The position numbers and the translations under genes were made by a program. From contig JARKSS010000097.1 in the NCBI GenBank assembly GCA_029974175.1, forward strand, positions 1-35,051: 35,051 nucleotides of DNA. Reading direction: 5' to 3'. The notes under the pieces were generated by a model. The model was not told the origin of the DNA and ran no database searches. It saw nothing but the letters and a program-made list of their open reading frames with translations. The stretch is from Vicinamibacterales bacterium (lineage in GTDB: Bacteria; Acidobacteriota; Vicinamibacteria; Vicinamibacterales; Fen-181). The stretch's first letter is position 1; each line of letters begins with the position of its first letter. Positions 27,532 to 35,051 of this stretch are shown here, piece after piece.

Positions 27532-27600
27532 AATGCAAAACGCAAAAGGGAAAATGTAGAAACACGCCCTCTTTTCACTCTCCATTTTCCCTTTTACATT
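27532..27600. repeat. Low-GC inverted pair of AAAATGN/AAAAGGG heptamer repeats
   Basis: ATGCAAAACGCAAAAGGGAAAATG (left, about 27533-27556) and CATTTTCCCTTTTACATTGCA (right, from about 27583); AAAAGGGAAAATG/CATTTTCCCTTTT is a perfect 13-bp arm. Confidence 0.75.
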
Positions 27601-27751
27601 GCAGGCTTCTCTCTTCAGCAACCTGCTAGGGGCGGGCTTGTGCACTTTCACCACGAGGCGCACAGAGACGTACGCAGAAGACGCGGTTCGTTTTGAGGAT
27701 CCCGGCCTCAGGGCCGCGGCGGTGGCACCTGTGAAGACGGGGCGTCAGGAA

Positions 27752-27871
27752 TTCACCGCAGACGCAGAGCGCGCAGAGATTCACGACAGCGGCACAGAGC
27801 CACGGAACGTCACGAGCAGCGACCTCGAATCAATCCAAGGACCTCTGCGTTCTCTGCGTCTCCGCGGTGAA
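27752..27871. repeat. Inverted pair of TTCACCGC..ACGCAGAG repeats
   Basis: Left TTCACCGCAGACGCAGAGCGCAGAG (27752-27776). Right CTCTGCGTTCTCTGCGTCTCCGCGGTGAA (about 27843-27871) is the reverse complement with small indels. Confidence 0.75.
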
Positions 27872-27914
27872 ACGCTCGTCCCACGTGCGAGCCCGGGGAA
27901 CCGGTTTCCGCGGC

Positions 27915-28793
27915 TCAGGCGACGCCGTGGAACACCTCGATTGGGACGGGCAGGCGGTCGCGCACCAGGCGCGCTATCCGGTCGAGTTCGCCGTTGCTCA
28001 GCGGCGACACCGACGGCTCGGCCGGCTTCCGCGCGATGGTGTAGAGCTGGATTGACTTGAGGTGTCCGCCCGCCGCGCGAAGCTCTTCGAGCCGGGAGCA
28101 GAAGGCGGCAACCTCGGTGTCAGGAGGTGGTTCGCCGTCGAGGCGCACCCAGAGCGACTGGATGACGACGGGCCGGGCGCGCGCCGCGTCGAGGATGCTG
28201 TGGAGCACCTGCGCGAGCGTGGCCTTCGAGCGGTTCACCCGCCGGAACGACTCCTCCGTGCCGGCGTCCAGCTTGGCCCAGATCTCGCCGTTGTTCCGGT
28301 CCAGAAGCGCCAGCGTCTCGCGGACCTTCGGCCTCGCGAGGTAAGCCGCGTTGGTGATCAGCACGAGCTTCGCCTGATCGAGGCCGTGCCGTCGCCGGCC
28401 CGCCGCCGCAATCTCCACCGCCTTTCCCAAGCCGCGGAACGTGGTCGGCTCGCCGTCGCCCGAGAAGGCGATGTCGCGGATGGTCCGCTGGTCGGGCGCG
28501 AGCGCGTCGAACGGCGGCGACTGGTACAGCGAGCCGTCACGGGCGGCTGCCAATATCGTGTCGAGCTCGCGCGCGAGCACGTCGAGGTCCACCCGCCGTG
28601 TCCGTCCGGGCACCCCGCGATCCACCTGGCAGTAGATGCAGTCGAAGTTGCACTCCTTCCCGGGATTGAGGTTGATCCCGATCGAGACCCCGCGGCTTCG
28701 CCTCGAGACGACGGCGTAGACATAGAGGTGATCGGCCCAGCGACGCTCGTGCCGCTGCCAGGCCGACTGCAGGGCTGGCGAAGGGGTGAACAT
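27915..28793 (-). CDS. Radical SAM protein (Fe-S oxidoreductase)
   Basis: INLNPGKECNFDCIYCQVDR (CxxxCxxC), IAFSGDGEPTTFRGLGKAVE, KLDAGTEESFRRVNR; ATG at 28793. Confidence 0.9.
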   Translation of the reverse strand: MFTPSPALQSAWQRHERRWADHLYVYAVVSRRSRGVSIGINLNPGKECNFDCIYCQVDRGVPGRTRRVDLDVLARELDTILAAARDGSLYQSPPFDALAPDQRTIRDIAFSGDGEPTTFRGLGKAVEIAAAGRRRHGLDQAKLVLITNAAYLARPKVRETLALLDRNNGEIWAKLDAGTEESFRRVNRSKATLAQVLHSILDAARARPVVIQSLWVRLDGEPPPDTEVAAFCSRLEELRAAGGHLKSIQLYTIARKPAEPSVSPLSNGELDRIARLVRDRLPVPIEVFHGVA

Positions 28794-28918
28794 CCTCACG
28801 ATGATAGCAACGCCTGTCACGTGCGTTCACCACAAGGGCAACCAGAGCGGTCGGATGCATTCAGGCCGCGTTTTTTCAGCGGCTAGTGCAGGGGGTACCG
28901 AGAGCGCCGATCCGTACC

Positions 28919-29009
28919 AGCACCCTCGGCACCATCAGCACGAGCACCCTCGGCACCATCAGCACGAGCACCCCCGGCACCTTCAGCACCGTTTGCACCT
29001 CCTGCACGA
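28919..29009. repeat. GTGCAGNNG-family array with tandem 24-bp higher-order repeat
   Basis: CACCCTCGGCACCATCAGCACGAG at 28921-28944 and 28945-28968, degenerate third copy from 28969; ends CTGCACGA (29002-29009). Confidence 0.8.
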
Positions 29010-29167
29010 TCCGAGACCGAGAGATTCCTTAGAATGTTCAAGGATCCTCTGCACGTATCTCCGTGCTGCTGTGCCTCTGTGGTGAACGTGGACAAGCCGT
29101 TGTTGTCTGCTGCGCACCTCACCGCAGATACTCACGGGCGCGGAGTTCCGGGATCAGGAGGCGATTG

Positions 29168-30169
29168 ATGCAGAAGAAGCGACTCGGCAGGACGGGGCTC
29201 GAGATCACGCGCGTCGGGTTCGGGGCCTGGGCTGTTGGCGGCGGGGGCTACGCCTTCGGCTGGGGGCCGCAGGATGACAACGAGTCGATTGCCGCCATCG
29301 AGAAGGCGGCCGACCTCGGTGTGAACTGGATCGACACCGCTCCGGTGTACGGCCTCGGCCGCTCGGAGGAGGTGGTCGGGCGCGCCCTGAAGCGCATCCC
29401 CGCCGGGATGCGGCCGTACGTCTTCACCAAGTGCAGCCTCGTCTGGCCCGAGGGTGGGGGCGAGGTCGCGCACTCGCTCGAGCCTGCGTCGATCAAGCGC
29501 GAATGCGAGGCCAGCCTGCGCCGGCTGGGCGTCGAGGCCATCGACCTCTACCAGGTTCACTGGCCGCGGTGGACGAACGTGGCCGGCACGGACCCCATCG
29601 AGGAAGGGTGGGGCGCGCTGGCGGAGCTGAAGCGGGAGGGCAAGGTCAGGCACATCGGCGTCTCGAACTTCGGCGTGGACGACCTCGAGCGCGCCAACCG
29701 CGTGGCGCCGGTCGAGTCGCTGCAGCCGCCCTACTCGCTGCTGCGCCGGAAGATCGAGGCCGAGGTGCTACCGTACTGTCTCGCGCACGACATCGGCGTC
29801 ATCGTCTACTCGCCGATGCAGGCGGGGCTGCTGAGCGGCAAGATGACGCGCGAGCGCCTGGCCGCGCTGCCGGAGGACGACTGGAGGAAGCGCACGAAGG
29901 AGTACCAGGAGCCGAACCTCAGCGCGAACCTGGCCTTCGTCGAGGTGCTGCGCACCGTTGCGGCACGGCACGGCCGGACGCCCGGCGAGGCCGCGATTGC
30001 CTGGACGCTCCGCCATCCGGCCGTCACGGCTGCAATCGTCGGCTTCCGCCGGCCTGCCCAGGTGGCCGAGCTCGTCACGGCCGCCGATTTCCAGCTTCCG
30101 GATAGCGACGCTGCCGAGATCGAGCGGGCAATTCCAGGCGGCGACGCAAGCATCAAGGCCGGGAACTGA
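29168..30169 (+). CDS. Aldo/keto reductase
   Basis: MQKKRLGRTGLEITRVGFGAWAVGGG; GVNWIDTAPVYGLGRSEEVVGRAL; DLYQVHWPRW; KVRHIGVSNFGVDDLERA. Confidence 0.95.
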   Translation: MQKKRLGRTGLEITRVGFGAWAVGGGGYAFGWGPQDDNESIAAIEKAADLGVNWIDTAPVYGLGRSEEVVGRALKRIPAGMRPYVFTKCSLVWPEGGGEVAHSLEPASIKRECEASLRRLGVEAIDLYQVHWPRWTNVAGTDPIEEGWGALAELKREGKVRHIGVSNFGVDDLERANRVAPVESLQPPYSLLRRKIEAEVLPYCLAHDIGVIVYSPMQAGLLSGKMTRERLAALPEDDWRKRTKEYQEPNLSANLAFVEVLRTVAARHGRTPGEAAIAWTLRHPAVTAAIVGFRRPAQVAELVTAADFQLPDSDAAEIERAIPGGDASIKAGN

Positions 30170-31460
30170 AGGCCGAAATCTGACGAGTCTGCACGGTGAG
30201 TCCCAGCTCGGGGTTCACCAGCTCGCGGCCATTGAAGCGGGCGGGCACGTAGACCAGGCGGCGTTCGTGGACGTGGAGGTCGGCCGCCGCCAGGACCTCG
30301 CGTATGCCGCGGCGGGCCCGCCCGAGGGTCGCGAGCAGGACGAACAGCGCCTCGTCCAGCGCGGTTTCCGGCAGCGTCACCGCCTGGCACTTCCGCGGCT
30401 GCAGCGACGCCCGCGCCTCATCCGCGGGCGTCGCCGCCTGCTCGGCCGCTGCTGCCACCGGTCGCCCCGGCCTCGCGCAGGTGAGGGTCTGCGCGGCGCG
30501 GAGGAACTGCTCGGGGTGTGCGGTGAAGGCGGGGAACCAGAAGCCCAGCGGCTCGTGCTCCCAGGCTGGCTGCACGACGCGCGGGAGGTTGACGAGCCGC
30601 ACGAGGTCGGCCCACGTTGCCGCCGCGCGGGCCCCGGCGCGCCAGAACGGCAGGTGCGCATCGGGTGTCCAGCCGTCCGCCGGCAGGACGTCGAAGGGAG
30701 CCGGCACGAGTTGCGACTCGCCGGCGCGCCAGCCCCGGCCGCAGTTCACGCAGAGCAGGACCAGCGTGTCGGTTGCCCCCTCGAGTTGCCAGCCGCACTC
30801 GGGGCAGAGCGTGGCGAGGAACCGCACCGGCGCGGGGCGATCGTCGCCTTCCGGCACTGCGTTCTTCCACCTGTCCGCGTCGATTCCCGCGATCCTCCGG
30901 TTCAGCACGGCGTCGAAGACCGAGCGGGCCGACACCCGCACCGGCGTGTAGACCAGCGACGATGCCGTGGTGACTGTCGCCTCGGAGGGGGTGGTTGCTT
31001 CTTCCTCGCTTGCGCGCGGGCCCCTTGCAAGACCCTGCTCGACGCGCCTGATCCGTTCGAGCTGCTGAAACACGAGATCGGGCGGGCGCGTCGCCGGCAG
31101 GAATCGTCCCTCGGCAGCCGGCGTGGCGAAGCGAAGCGGAACGGCCTGGGCGCGTACGCCAAGCGAGGGGGCCAGGCCCGGCACGTCCGCTGCGATGGCC
31201 GTGCAGTCGGCTGCACCCGGCTCGACGCCGGACGGCAGTAGCCGGTAGCGGTGGGCCCGCAGGCGCCAGTACGGCACCATGACGATGGTGCCGATGGGCG
31301 CTGGCTTCACCGGAAGGCAGTACTTCGGGAGCGCGTTTCCGGCAAGCACGTACAGGCGCACCCTGCAGTAGGCGCACGTCAGGATGCGATCGGCCTCGTG
31401 CATCGATACCGGGCCGCCGCACTGCGGGCACCGCTCCTCGACAATCCAGTCGTTGGGCAT
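30153..31460 (-). CDS. Uncharacterised protein with two zinc ribbons
   Basis: MPNDWIVEERCPQCGGPVSMHEADRILTCAYCRVRLYV and a second CPECGWQLEG...LLCVNCGRGW; 435 aa. ATG at 31460 preferred over the 1357-aa ORF extension. Confidence 0.75.
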   Translation of the reverse strand: MPNDWIVEERCPQCGGPVSMHEADRILTCAYCRVRLYVLAGNALPKYCLPVKPAPIGTIVMVPYWRLRAHRYRLLPSGVEPGAADCTAIAADVPGLAPSLGVRAQAVPLRFATPAAEGRFLPATRPPDLVFQQLERIRRVEQGLARGPRASEEEATTPSEATVTTASSLVYTPVRVSARSVFDAVLNRRIAGIDADRWKNAVPEGDDRPAPVRFLATLCPECGWQLEGATDTLVLLCVNCGRGWRAGESQLVPAPFDVLPADGWTPDAHLPFWRAGARAAATWADLVRLVNLPRVVQPAWEHEPLGFWFPAFTAHPEQFLRAAQTLTCARPGRPVAAAAEQAATPADEARASLQPRKCQAVTLPETALDEALFVLLATLGRARRGIREVLAAADLHVHERRLVYVPARFNGRELVNPELGLTVQTRQISAFSSRP

Positions 31461-31631
31461 CTCGCGCGTTCCAGCTGTCCGGTTCCGGGACGTCGGTGCG
31501 CGCCTCCGAACGGCCGGGATGCCGTGGCGGCGCTCAACTCCTTTTCCAATGAAGACTTGCCGAAGCCGGGCCTTCGGCACGCTCTTCGCCTTCCGAGGTA
31601 CTGTCGGCACGTCCGGCCGGGAGATGCAGTC

Positions 31632-34130
31632 ATGGCCTTTCTCGCGACAGACCTCAAACACGCCTTGCGGATGGCGGGCAAGACACCCGGCGTGACCCTG
31701 GTGGCGGTTCTCACGCTCGGCCTTGGCATCGGCGCCGTGACCAGCATCTTCAGCCTGGCCAACGGCGTGCTGCTGCGCCCGCTGCCGTTCCACGACCCCG
31801 ACCGCCTGGTGGCGATCAGCGAGGGGCTCCCGCGCCTTGACTACCCGGTCGTTCCCTTCTCGCCGCCCGACTTCGACGCCTACTCGCGTTGGAACCAGAC
31901 GATGGAGGGTGTGGCGGCGTACGACAACAGGCAGGTGGAGTTGTCGGGTGTCGCGCAGCCCGAGCGCCTCGTGGCCGCCCGTGTCACGCCGAACCTGTTC
32001 CGGCTGCTCGGCATCGAGCCGGCGCTCGGCCGCGTCTTCGAGAGCGACGACGCCGCCGGCCCGGGGCGCCATGTCGTGATCCTCAGCGACGCGCTCTGGC
32101 GCCGCACCTTCGCCGGCGATCGCCGCCTCCTCGGGCGCACGATCGTCATCGACCGCACGCCGCACGAGGTTGTCGGCGTGCTCCGTCCCCGTCTCGAGTT
32201 CCCGCCGCGCGGCGACGGGGCGCCCTGGGCGGCCTTCAACAACCAGCCAGCCGATCTGTTCCTCCCCAAGTGGTTCACACCCGACGACCTGCAGGGCTAC
32301 GGCAACCAGTTCAACTCGTCGGTGATTGGCAGGCTGCGGCCTGGCGTCACCGTCGAGCAGGCGCGGGCCGAGGCCGAGGCGCTCGTCGCGCGGCTCGAGG
32401 CCGCCTATCCGGCCGGCGTCCGCACCGAGCCGAAGTTCAAGCTCCAGCTGTGGGTGTCGCCGCTCAAGCAGGCGATCGTCGGAGGCGTGCGCCCGTTGAT
32501 CCTCGTGCTGTTCGGCGGGGTCGTCCTGCTGCTCCTGGTTGGTTGCGCCAACGTCGCCAACCTGCTGCTGGCCCGCGGTGCCACGCGCCAGCGCGAGTTC
32601 GCGCTGCGTGTCGCGATGGGTGCCGGCCGGCGCCGCCTCGTCGCGCAGCTCCTCACCGAGGGCGCGCTGCTCGGCCTGGCCGGCGGGGTGGTGGGCGTGC
32701 TGCTGGCGATGTGGGGTACCGACGTCCTGGTTGCGGCCCTGCCCGTCAGCATCCCGCGCGCCGAAGCCGTGCAGGTGGACGCGACCGTCCTGGCGTTCGC
32801 GCTTGCGGCCTCGCTCGCGACGACGTTGATCTTCGGGCTTGCACCGGCCATCCCGTTTGCCCGCGGTACCCGCGGCGAGGCACTGCGGGAAGGAGGGCGT
32901 GGCGCCACCACCGGCCCTCGCACCCCGCGGCTGCTTGGCGGGTTGGTCGCGGTTCAGTTCGCGCTCGCGCTGGTCCTCGCCATCGGCGGGGGCCTGCTCG
33001 CCCGGAGCTTCGTACGCCTGCTTGCGACCGATCCCGGTTTCTCGCCCGGGCAGGTACTCTCGCTCTCGGTCACGCTGCCGGCCAGCTCGTACTCCGAACC
33101 GCGGCAGGTGCGGGGGTTCTACGACGAACTGGTGGACCGGCTGGCGCGGCTGCCCGGTGTCGAGGAGGTCGGCGGAGGAACAAGCCTGCCGATGAACGCC
33201 ACCGAGCGCCGGATGTTCTCGGTCGAGCGCCCTGCCAAGGGGGCCAACCGCGTGTCGGGCTCCACCACCCTGGCGTACGTCAACGGCAACTACTTCCCGG
33301 CGCTCGGCATTCGCTTCGTCGCCGGCCGGGCCTTCACCGGCGCCGAGATGAAGCACGACGCCCCGCCGGTAGTGATCGTGAACGAAACGCTCGCCCGGCT
33401 GTTCTTCGACGAGGGCCGCGCGGTCGGGGAGCGGGTGAAGTGGGGAGGCGCGCAGTCGGATGCGCCCTGGATGACGATTGTCGGCGTCGTCGGCGACGTG
33501 AAGCAGGGCGGCCTCGACAGCGCGGTCACGCCGGCAGTCTACCAGCCCTTCGCCCAGGCGCCGGACAGCGAGATCGCGTTCTTCTTCCGCTTCATGGACA
33601 TTGCCGTCAAGGTACGCGGGATCGATCCGCTCTCGCTCGTGCCGGCGGTGCGCCGCGAGGTGCGGGCAATGGACGCGGCGCTGCCGATTGCCAACGTGAG
33701 GACGATGGAGCGGGTCGTGACGGGGACGGTGCGCTCGCAGCGGTTCTATACCGTGCTGATTGCCGCCTTCGCCGGGTCGGCGCTCCTGCTCGCGGCGATC
33801 GGGCTCTTCGGCGTTCTGGCCACGGCTGTCGCCCAGAGGACGCAGGAGATTGGGGTGCGCGTGGCGCTCGGTGCGCCGCCGCGCTCGGTCTTCCGGCTCG
33901 TGCTGCAGGACGGCCTCGTCTACGCGGGCCTCGGCCTCGTTGGCGGCGTGGTGGCGGCCGCGGCCGCGACGCGGGTGCTCACCCGCTTCCTCTACGGCAT
34001 CTCGGCTTTCGACCCACTGACCTTTGCCGCCGGCACGCTCGTGCTGGCTGTCGTCGCGCTCGCGGCAGGCTACCTGCCAGCCCGCCGGGCCGCGAGGATC
34101 GATCCGATTGTGGCGCTGCGGGCGGAATGA
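31632..34130 (+). CDS. ADOP family FtsX/MacB-like ABC permease
   Basis: LKHALRMAGKTPGVTLVAVLTLGLGIGAVTSIFSLANGVLLRPLPF; LLLVGCANVANLLLARGATRQREFALRVAMGAGR; C-terminus GYLPARRAARIDPIVALRAE*. Confidence 0.93.
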   Translation: MAFLATDLKHALRMAGKTPGVTLVAVLTLGLGIGAVTSIFSLANGVLLRPLPFHDPDRLVAISEGLPRLDYPVVPFSPPDFDAYSRWNQTMEGVAAYDNRQVELSGVAQPERLVAARVTPNLFRLLGIEPALGRVFESDDAAGPGRHVVILSDALWRRTFAGDRRLLGRTIVIDRTPHEVVGVLRPRLEFPPRGDGAPWAAFNNQPADLFLPKWFTPDDLQGYGNQFNSSVIGRLRPGVTVEQARAEAEALVARLEAAYPAGVRTEPKFKLQLWVSPLKQAIVGGVRPLILVLFGGVVLLLLVGCANVANLLLARGATRQREFALRVAMGAGRRRLVAQLLTEGALLGLAGGVVGVLLAMWGTDVLVAALPVSIPRAEAVQVDATVLAFALAASLATTLIFGLAPAIPFARGTRGEALREGGRGATTGPRTPRLLGGLVAVQFALALVLAIGGGLLARSFVRLLATDPGFSPGQVLSLSVTLPASSYSEPRQVRGFYDELVDRLARLPGVEEVGGGTSLPMNATERRMFSVERPAKGANRVSGSTTLAYVNGNYFPALGIRFVAGRAFTGAEMKHDAPPVVIVNETLARLFFDEGRAVGERVKWGGAQSDAPWMTIVGVVGDVKQGGLDSAVTPAVYQPFAQAPDSEIAFFFRFMDIAVKVRGIDPLSLVPAVRREVRAMDAALPIANVRTMERVVTGTVRSQRFYTVLIAAFAGSALLLAAIGLFGVLATAVAQRTQEIGVRVALGAPPRSVFRLVLQDGLVYAGLGLVGGVVAAAAATRVLTRFLYGISAFDPLTFAAGTLVLAVVALAAGYLPARRAARIDPIVALRAE

Positions 34131-34143
34131 GCACTGACGCATA

Positions 34144-34337
34144 TCGTGCAGGAGGTGCAGTGCAGAAGTGCAGGAGGTGCTGGTGCCGGAGGTGCTGAGG
34201 GTGCTGCCAGCACCCCTGCACGGCACCCGCCTTCGCCGCGCGGTGCGCGGCTACGGCGCGGCAGGCGCCCCCAGCACCTTCTGCACCTTCAGCACTGCAC
34301 CTCCTGCACCCCTGCACCTTCTGCACCTTCTGCACGA
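34144..34337. repeat. Face-to-face pair of GTGCAGNNG nonamer arrays around a GC-rich palindrome
   Basis: Left TCGTGCAGGAGGTGCAGTGCAGAAG... (from 34144); right ...CTGCACCTTCTGCACCTTCTGCACGA (to 34337). Arms share the 18-bp inverted GTGCAGGAGGTGCAGTGC (34146-34163 / 34292-34309). Core palindrome GCCGCGC-GGT-GCGCGGC at 34235-34251. Confidence 0.85.
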
Positions 34338-35051
34338 CTATCGAAGAATCGTCGCCTTCACCTCCACCGACTGCTTCCGCTCGACGTTGTCCACGAAGTC
34401 GCTGGACTGCGCGACGAGCACCGGCTTCCCGTTCTCGAGGTAGAGCGAGATGCTCTGCGAGAAGGTCGGAAACGACGGGGCGCCCGCCGTGGAAGCCGAC
34501 TTCTCGTCCACGCCGCTGAACTCGACCTGCAGCAGCGCCCGGATGCGGTTGCCCGGCACCACCGCTGCCTGGTTCACGTCCACGTTCAAGCCCACCGAGC
34601 GGTAGTTGTAGGAGACCACCGGCTTGGGCGCAGGCGCCGCCGCCGGCGCCGGCGTTGATTCCTGGTGCGGCGCTCCCGGCGCCGGGATCGGCATGAACGT
34701 CGTCGAGGGGACCGGCACGTTGGTGCCCGACCGGAGCGAGCTGCGGGGGAAGCCGCTGCCGGTGTTGTTGGCCACCGTCAGCGTCGCGGTGCGCCGAATC
34801 GGTGCCGCCGTTCCGGCCTGGTAGGAGATCGTCACGTCGAACCGGATGTTCACCCAGTCGGCTTCGATGCGCTCGCGGCCCGGCGGCTTGGGCGCGGGCG
34901 GTGGTGGCGGCGGCGCCTCGGGCTCTGTGATCGGGGTGGCCGGTGCGGGCGGCGCCGCTGGCGGCTTGGGCGGTTTCACCTGCTGTGGCCGGGGCGCCGG
35001 GGCTGCCTGTGCGGCGGGTGTCGCCTGCGCGGCCTGCGCGCGCGCCGGTCT
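34338..35051 (-). CDS. Pro/Ala-rich uncharacterised protein, truncated by the window edge
   Basis: Frame open to the end of the window; APAP/PPKPP linker then a folded region RIEADWVNIRFDVTISYQAG...ALLQVEFSGVDE...FSQSISLYLENGKPVLVAQSSDFVDNVERKQSVEVKATILR. Confidence 0.65.
   Translation of the reverse strand, partial: RPARAQAAQATPAAQAAPAPRPQQVKPPKPPAAPPAPATPITEPEAPPPPPPAPKPPGRERIEADWVNIRFDVTISYQAGTAAPIRRTATLTVANNTGSGFPRSSLRSGTNVPVPSTTFMPIPAPGAPHQESTPAPAAAPAPKPVVSYNYRSVGLNVDVNQAAVVPGNRIRALLQVEFSGVDEKSASTAGAPSFPTFSQSISLYLENGKPVLVAQSSDFVDNVERKQSVEVKATILR

Noticed and set aside
28919-29009. CRISPR-like array
   Set aside because: 24-bp units are directly contiguous with no spacers and no cas genes are in the window.
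31461-34226. N-terminal extension of the 1357-aa - strand ORF
   Set aside because: Antisense to the intact ADOP permease; the zinc-ribbon protein starts naturally at ATG 31460 (MPNDWIVEERCPQCGG).
1-35051. Mobile element, phage or defence island
   Set aside because: No transposase, integrase, tRNA, terminal repeats, restriction, toxin-antitoxin or phage genes recognised; housekeeping-type gene content throughout.

Overview
High-GC bacterial chromosomal window. The ADOP-type FtsX permease, propeller hybrid kinase and repeat-rich spacers suggest an Acidobacteriota/Vicinamibacteria-like organism, but that is inference. From the sequence I support about 20 protein genes: a UbiB/AarF C-terminus, GH29 fucosidase, PMT/ArnT-like glycosyltransferase, a DUF6305-like/DctM-like permease/48-aa microprotein/AstE-like hydrolase cassette, a Reg_prop hybrid histidine kinase, a four-CxxCH cytochrome c, a complete soluble hdrCBA-flxDCBA-like electron-transfer operon, an S9 peptidase, a decayed ADOP permease, an FkbM methyltransferase, KtrA/KtrB, MltB, YbaK, a radical SAM protein, an aldo/keto reductase, a zinc-ribbon unknown, an intact ADOP permease and a Pro/Ala-rich edge protein. 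No rRNA, tRNA, CRISPR or transposase was found. The most unusual signal is in the spacers. Several unrelated families of short tandem repeats with 7-nt or 9-nt periods are often arranged as inverted pairs. They include four GTGCAGNNG arrays that all begin with the same TCGTGCAG boundary and drift to GTGCTG/GTGCCG units, a 24-bp perfect inverted repeat of GGCTCAN heptamers flanking one such array, and hairpin units with compensatory base changes inside the Hdr/Flx operon. All calls come from reading the sequence by eye; no searches were run.
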